Origin: an uncultured Prevotella sp.
GTDB taxonomy: Bacteria; Bacteroidota; Bacteroidia; Bacteroidales; Bacteroidaceae
Direction of reading: 5' to 3'
Assembly (NCBI GenBank): GCA_900319895.1
Contig: ONQK01000044.1
Coordinates: 1 to 27,364, forward strand
Length of the DNA: 27,364 bases
Below the pieces are notes generated by a model. The model searched no databases, was not told the DNA's origin, and worked only from the letters and a program-made list of their open reading frames with translations. Shown one piece after another: positions 23,785-27,364 of the stretch. Every line of letters starts with the position of its first letter. The stretch's first letter is position 1. The position numbers and the translations under genes were made by a program.

Positions 23785-25620
23785 TTATGATTTAGGGATG
23801 TTAGTATTTGTCGGCTTTTTAGACTTCAGGAGGTCGTAGTCAGTCCTGTTTTTCAGCATTCTCAAGCGCTCTTTTCGGTATTTCGGCTCCAGGATGTTCA
23901 GTTCGGGCTGATAGAATTGGCTGTTGATGCCTGCAAGGTAAAGTAGCAGGTGTGGCACGACATCTGTCATCATCGGGCGGTGGCGTGCCGTTTTGATGCT
24001 TTGAAAGATTTCCGGGCGCTGGTGGATGTATTTTTTCGAGCACCATATCCAGAAAGGGATTTCAAACTCGTTTCGTGCCAATCGCTCGTCGATTTCAGCG
24101 GAATGGAGCCGCCCGAGCACATGATGGTCGTCGTCGTAGCATTCTTCGCCGTGGTCTGCCATGTAGACCACGATGGCGTCTTTGTCTCGATAGCGTTGTA
24201 CGATGGCTGCTAAGACCGAGTCGTTGTAGAGTGTGGCATTGTCGTAGTCTGCCATCTTTTGACGCTGCCGTCTGCTCAGTTTCGGACGGTCGTAGTTGTC
24301 TGCCACGAACTTGGCGCGTGAGCTTGGGAAGCGTTGTTTGTAGTTGATGTGCTGTCCCATGAGGTGGAATATCGTGAGCTTGTGCTTCTTTTTTCCGTTT
24401 TCCAGTTGGTCGAAGTCCTCGAGCAGCCCTTCGTCGTATTGGTGTAATGAGGTGTTGCGGGTGTCAAACATCAGTCGGCTCATCTTCTCGTTGTTCAAAA
24501 AGAACCCGCCGCTAAAATCGTACACTGCCTCGCGGGCCTTGGGCAAGAATTGGTTGGTCAGGAACGTGACGTGGTAGCCTGCTGCCCGAAAGATTTGCGG
24601 GAAAAGAGGATAGTCGCACCATTCGCCGGCCTCGCCGATGCTGTACATCGAGAGGATGTTCTTGAATACATAACTCGTTAAGTTCCAGTTGGATACGATG
24701 TTTGTAAAGGGCGTTAGCTGCCTTGTCTTTTGCAGGGCAACTTGATTTGGTGTGGTGGGCAGGTGATAGCCGTAAAGCTGTGAGCGGTGACGGTTGGCAC
24801 TTTCGCCGATGATAAAGACTATTTCCGGACTTTGGTAGCTGCAACTGTCGACCGTGACCTTTTCAGATGCCTCGAAAAGTGTGGTCAATTGCTTGGAAGT
24901 CAAGTGGTTGGCCCTTATGCTGAACAATAGCCGGTAAATAGGCATGTATAAGTGTGCGGTCGGCGTTTGGGTCAAGACATGCTCTACCTCTCCGATGGTG
25001 TCCCGAGTGAATAAAAATGCCATTTTTTGCTTGTTTTCAGCACTTTTTGCGACAGCCAGGTTCAGCAATAGCACTACCGTAGCTCCTGCCATGGCCATGA
25101 AGAGCGGTTTGAGGCGAAAATGGGTTGATCTTTCTTTGAAAAATGCGCTTGTCCACGGCGAGAATGCGGAGATGGAGACATGTATGGCGATGAGGAGTAA
25201 GATGAGACCGACGGGTGACAGGAAAATTGAGGTGTTGAGGTAAGTGCTGAGGAAATTGCCGGCCTCGCTGGCGTTGGTCTCCCCCACGAGCATCAACATC
25301 GTTGGCGTGATGGTCGAATTGAAGTTGACGACGCAGAAGACATCGATGATGGCGAGCCCGTAGAACAGGACGCAAAGAACGGTGCGCAGCCCGCCGCGTA
25401 TTTTGGGCGGTGCGAGCATGAGTAGGAGGCACAGGACGTACAGGTCTGCAAAAAGCTCGAGGTAGGTGTTCTTGTACATCGGCACGTTCTTGATGTAATA
25501 GCGTCCAGCCCGCTCGCATAGCACGCCTAGAAGATACATAAATAGGAAAAAGGCTGCATTGTTTTTGATAGGAAGGGAAAACAATGCGAGCAATTGTCCT
25601 ATTTTCTTGAGCACTTTCAT
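23785..25620 (-). CDS. Phosphoethanolamine transferase-like (EptA/sulfatase fold) membrane protein
   Basis: This 611-aa protein has four to five N-terminal TM helices (to about residue 190) and then a sulfatase-fold catalytic domain outside the membrane. VFIIGESANRHRSQLYGYHLPTTPN (split: Glu 273 metal ligand, then SQLYGY and TTPN), NWNLTSYVFKNILSMYS with probable nucleophile Thr 315, and VVYMADHGEEC (Asp 489, His 490) are the EptA-type metal and catalytic sites. It would move phosphoethanolamine from a phospholipid to lipid A or another surface glycan. The many disulfide Cys of proteobacterial EptA are mostly absent. It lies 24 bases after cysS and begins the envelope-decoration part of the operon. 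Confidence 0.87.
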   Translation of the reverse strand: MKVLKKIGQLLALFSLPIKNNAAFFLFMYLLGVLCERAGRYYIKNVPMYKNTYLELFADLYVLCLLLMLAPPKIRGGLRTVLCVLFYGLAIIDVFCVVNFNSTITPTMLMLVGETNASEAGNFLSTYLNTSIFLSPVGLILLLIAIHVSISAFSPWTSAFFKERSTHFRLKPLFMAMAGATVVLLLNLAVAKSAENKQKMAFLFTRDTIGEVEHVLTQTPTAHLYMPIYRLLFSIRANHLTSKQLTTLFEASEKVTVDSCSYQSPEIVFIIGESANRHRSQLYGYHLPTTPNQVALQKTRQLTPFTNIVSNWNLTSYVFKNILSMYSIGEAGEWCDYPLFPQIFRAAGYHVTFLTNQFLPKAREAVYDFSGGFFLNNEKMSRLMFDTRNTSLHQYDEGLLEDFDQLENGKKKHKLTIFHLMGQHINYKQRFPSSRAKFVADNYDRPKLSRRQRQKMADYDNATLYNDSVLAAIVQRYRDKDAIVVYMADHGEECYDDDHHVLGRLHSAEIDERLARNEFEIPFWIWCSKKYIHQRPEIFQSIKTARHRPMMTDVVPHLLLYLAGINSQFYQPELNILEPKYRKERLRMLKNRTDYDLLKSKKPTNTNIPKS

Positions 25621-25644
25621 TTCAACCGATGCTGCTGAAATTTT

Positions 25645-27135
25645 TTATTTATTTAGCTTCCAGATGCAGCCGTCTTTCGTGTCCTTGACTTCGAATCCTG
25701 CTTCCTTGAGCATGTCGCGTATTTGGTCGCAGGTGGCCCAGTCCTTGTTTTCTCGGGCTTGTGCGCGCAGCGACAACACCATGTCGACCACCTTCCCAAA
25801 GGCGTCTTCGCGCCCGGCGTTGTTGTCGGCGTGCTCCGCGCGAAGGCCGAGCAGGTCGAAGGCGAAGATGTGGGTCGTTTGGGTCAGTTCTGCCAAGTCT
25901 TCGGCATTGATCTGGGCTTTGTGGTCGAGCAGCGTGTTGATGATGTGGCAGGCCTCGAAAAGATGACTGATGAGGATTTGTGTTTGCAAGTCGTCGTTCA
26001 TGGCATCATAGCATTTTTGTCTGAACGTGCTTACAAAGGTCTTCACGTTGTCCGAAGACACGTCTGCGGGCTGTATCCGTTGAATGTCGGCAATGCCGCT
26101 CATCAGGCGTTCCAGCCCTTTCTCACTGGCTTTGAGGGCTTCGTTGCTAAAATCGACAGTTCCCCGGTAGTGTGCCGAGAGGATGAAAAAGCGGATGGTC
26201 ATTGGCGAATAGGCCTTTTCGAGACTTTCGTGCTCACCCTTGAAAAATTGTTCCAGCGTGATGAAGTTGCCGAGCGACTTGCCCATCTTCTGGCCATTGA
26301 TGGTAATCATGTTGTTGTGCATCCAGTATTTGACCATCGGTTTGTCCTGCGATGCCACGGCTTGGGCAATCTCGCATTCATGATGTGGGAAGACCAAGTC
26401 CATGCCCCCGCCGTGAATGTCGAACTCCTCTCCGAGGTATTTCCGTCCCATTGCCGTACATTCGCAGTGCCAGCCAGGGAATCCGTCGCTCCATGGGCTT
26501 GGCCATCGCATGATGTGCTCGGGCGAGGCTTTTTTCCACAAGGCGAAGTCGGCTTGGTTGCGCTTTTCTCCCACGCCGTCGAGCGCCCGGCTTTCGTTGA
26601 CGATGTTTTCCAGGTTTCTGCCTGAGAGGATGCCGTAGCGGTGTCGTTTGTTGTAGGCCTCGATGTCGAAATATACGGAGCCGTTGCTCTCATAGGCGAA
26701 GCCGTTTTCCATGATTTGCCTGACCAGTTGCTGCTGCTCGATGATGTGTCCTGTGGCGTGTGGCTCGATTGAGGGCGGCAGTACGTTCAGCGCATTCATG
26801 GCATCGTGGTAGCGGTTGGTGTAATGTTGCGCGATTTCCATGGGTTCAAGCTGCTCAAGCCGCGCTTTTTTCTCGATTTTGTCATCGCCTTCGTCGGCAT
26901 CGTGCTCCAAATGGCCCACATCGGTGATGTTGCGGACATAACGGACCTTGTAGCCCAGATGTCTCAAGTATCGGAACAGGATGTCGAATGTGATGGCAGG
27001 GCGCGCGTGCCCGAGGTGCGGGTCGCCGTAAACCGTCGGCCCGCAAACATACATGCCCACGTTGGGCGCATGCATCGGCTCAAAGCGCTCCTTGCTCCTG
27101 GATAACGTATTGTAAATCAATAGGGTTTGTTTCAT
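25645..27135 (-). CDS. cysS: Cysteine--tRNA ligase
   Basis: This 496-aa enzyme loads cysteine on tRNA-Cys. Its class I motifs are clear: MYVCGPTVYGDPHLGHAR holds the zinc ligand Cys 31 and the HIGH-type HLGH (40-43), and GWHCECTAM and FPHHECEIAQ give the other zinc ligands. GQKMGKSLGN is the KMSKS loop with Gly in place of the usual Ser, a variant I recall from Bacteroidetes. A helical anticodon-binding domain with DALIA-like ends (WATCDQIRDMLKEAGFEVKDTKDG) closes the protein. I set the start at the ATG at 27135 (MKQTLLIYNT). It heads an eight-gene run, so it may share a transcript with the surface-modification genes below it. Confidence 0.97.
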   Translation of the reverse strand: MKQTLLIYNTLSRSKERFEPMHAPNVGMYVCGPTVYGDPHLGHARPAITFDILFRYLRHLGYKVRYVRNITDVGHLEHDADEGDDKIEKKARLEQLEPMEIAQHYTNRYHDAMNALNVLPPSIEPHATGHIIEQQQLVRQIMENGFAYESNGSVYFDIEAYNKRHRYGILSGRNLENIVNESRALDGVGEKRNQADFALWKKASPEHIMRWPSPWSDGFPGWHCECTAMGRKYLGEEFDIHGGGMDLVFPHHECEIAQAVASQDKPMVKYWMHNNMITINGQKMGKSLGNFITLEQFFKGEHESLEKAYSPMTIRFFILSAHYRGTVDFSNEALKASEKGLERLMSGIADIQRIQPADVSSDNVKTFVSTFRQKCYDAMNDDLQTQILISHLFEACHIINTLLDHKAQINAEDLAELTQTTHIFAFDLLGLRAEHADNNAGREDAFGKVVDMVLSLRAQARENKDWATCDQIRDMLKEAGFEVKDTKDGCIWKLNK

Positions 27136-27167
27136 GACATTTCTTGTTTTGGGTCTCAATATTCGTG

Positions 27168-27175
27168 CAAAGATA
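27168..27175 (-). promoter_or_regulatory. Probable -7 element for cysS and the downstream operon
   Basis: On the minus strand this is TATCTTTG, matching TAnnTTTG, 32 bases before the cysS start. No good -33 box at the normal spacing. Confidence 0.5.
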
Positions 27176-27269
27176 CGACAAAATATCGGAATAATCGTCT
27201 TCAAACTCACTTATTTCGGTGAAATTAGCATTTTTTCAGCTATATAATAGGAGTGTTGAAAATATTTTG

Positions 27270-27277
27270 TATTTTTG
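27270..27277 (+). promoter_or_regulatory. Probable -7 element for the gene at the right edge
   Basis: TATTTTTG is a perfect TAnnTTTG match, 31 bases before the ATG at 27309. No clear -33 box at 19 bases. It is divergent from the cysS promoter. Confidence 0.5.
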
Positions 27278-27308
27278 CAACATCTAATTCATCTTTTTCA
27301 GGCATTTC

Positions 27309-27364
27309 ATGGCACAACATTTAGAACAACACCAACAGCAGATACAGCAGCAGATACAGCAGCA
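27309..27364 (+). CDS. Start of a Gln-rich protein, possibly sigma-54 factor (partial)
   Basis: Only 18 codons are in the window: MAQHLEQHQQQIQQQIQQ. The glutamine-rich start beginning MAQ, followed by a Q-rich helix, is what I recall for the N-terminal activator-binding region of RpoN in Bacteroidetes. That would make this the start of the sigma-54 gene, but 18 residues cannot prove it. The 15-base tandem repetition of CAGCAGATACAG gives the QIQQQ periodicity. The frame runs off the right edge. A -7 element 31 bases upstream supports a real start. Confidence 0.5.
   Translation, partial: MAQHLEQHQQQIQQQIQQ

Noticed and set aside
25723..26625. A 300-codon open frame on the plus strand inside cysS
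   Set aside because: It is antisense to a well-supported cysS, has no family motif, and is explained by codon bias of the real gene.

Overview
The window looks like a chromosomal segment of an anaerobic Bacteroidales bacterium, plausibly of the Prevotellaceae. This rests on TAnnTTTG-type -7 promoter elements, mostly SD-less starts, a fused SecDF, a two-subunit 2-oxoglutarate:ferredoxin oxidoreductase, a rubredoxin, DUF4369/TlpA and PCMD/PorT-type envelope proteins, and base composition near 50% GC by eye. There are no rRNA or tRNA genes, IS elements, phage genes or CRISPR arrays. Family names come from reading motifs, not from database searches.

Left part (1-4860): a flavin-reductase-like protein, a two-gene unit (PCMD lipoprotein plus PorT-like beta-barrel) and a DUF4369/TlpA thioredoxin, all on the minus strand. 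They are followed by an 885-base non-coding stretch holding a pair of 29-bp direct repeats. Centre-left (4861-9821, plus strand): korA-korB, then an exported protein with a ComEA-like helix-hairpin-helix and a probable outer-membrane barrel. A perfect 18-bp hairpin separates it from the convergent secDF.

Centre (9947-16543): secDF; a rhomboid protease plus membrane EEP-family protein operon; the HU gene with a textbook Bacteroidetes promoter; a TlpA-like lipoprotein with an unusual CVWC active site; and a 54-aa rubredoxin. Then come DUF4254 and a GT9 heptosyltransferase-like gene (16572-18274).

Right part (18364-27135, minus strand): one tightly packed run starting with cysS. It continues with a phosphoethanolamine-transferase-like protein, two acyltransferase-3 family proteins, a UbiA-family protein with the signature of decaprenyl-phosphate phosphoribosyltransferases, a HAD-IB phosphatase, a GtrA-type small membrane protein and a polytopic protein with GT-C-like features (DUF6080-like). 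The last four together resemble a complete lipid-linked pentose pathway: make polyprenyl-phospho-phosphoribose, dephosphorylate it, flip it, and transfer the pentose on the outer face. Part of this is known from mycobacterial arabinan synthesis, but no DprE1/DprE2 epimerase is present here, so a ribofuranosyl decoration is the leading inference. This is the most interesting candidate system in the window. At the right edge, divergent from cysS, begins a glutamine-rich reading frame that resembles the start of a sigma-54 factor.
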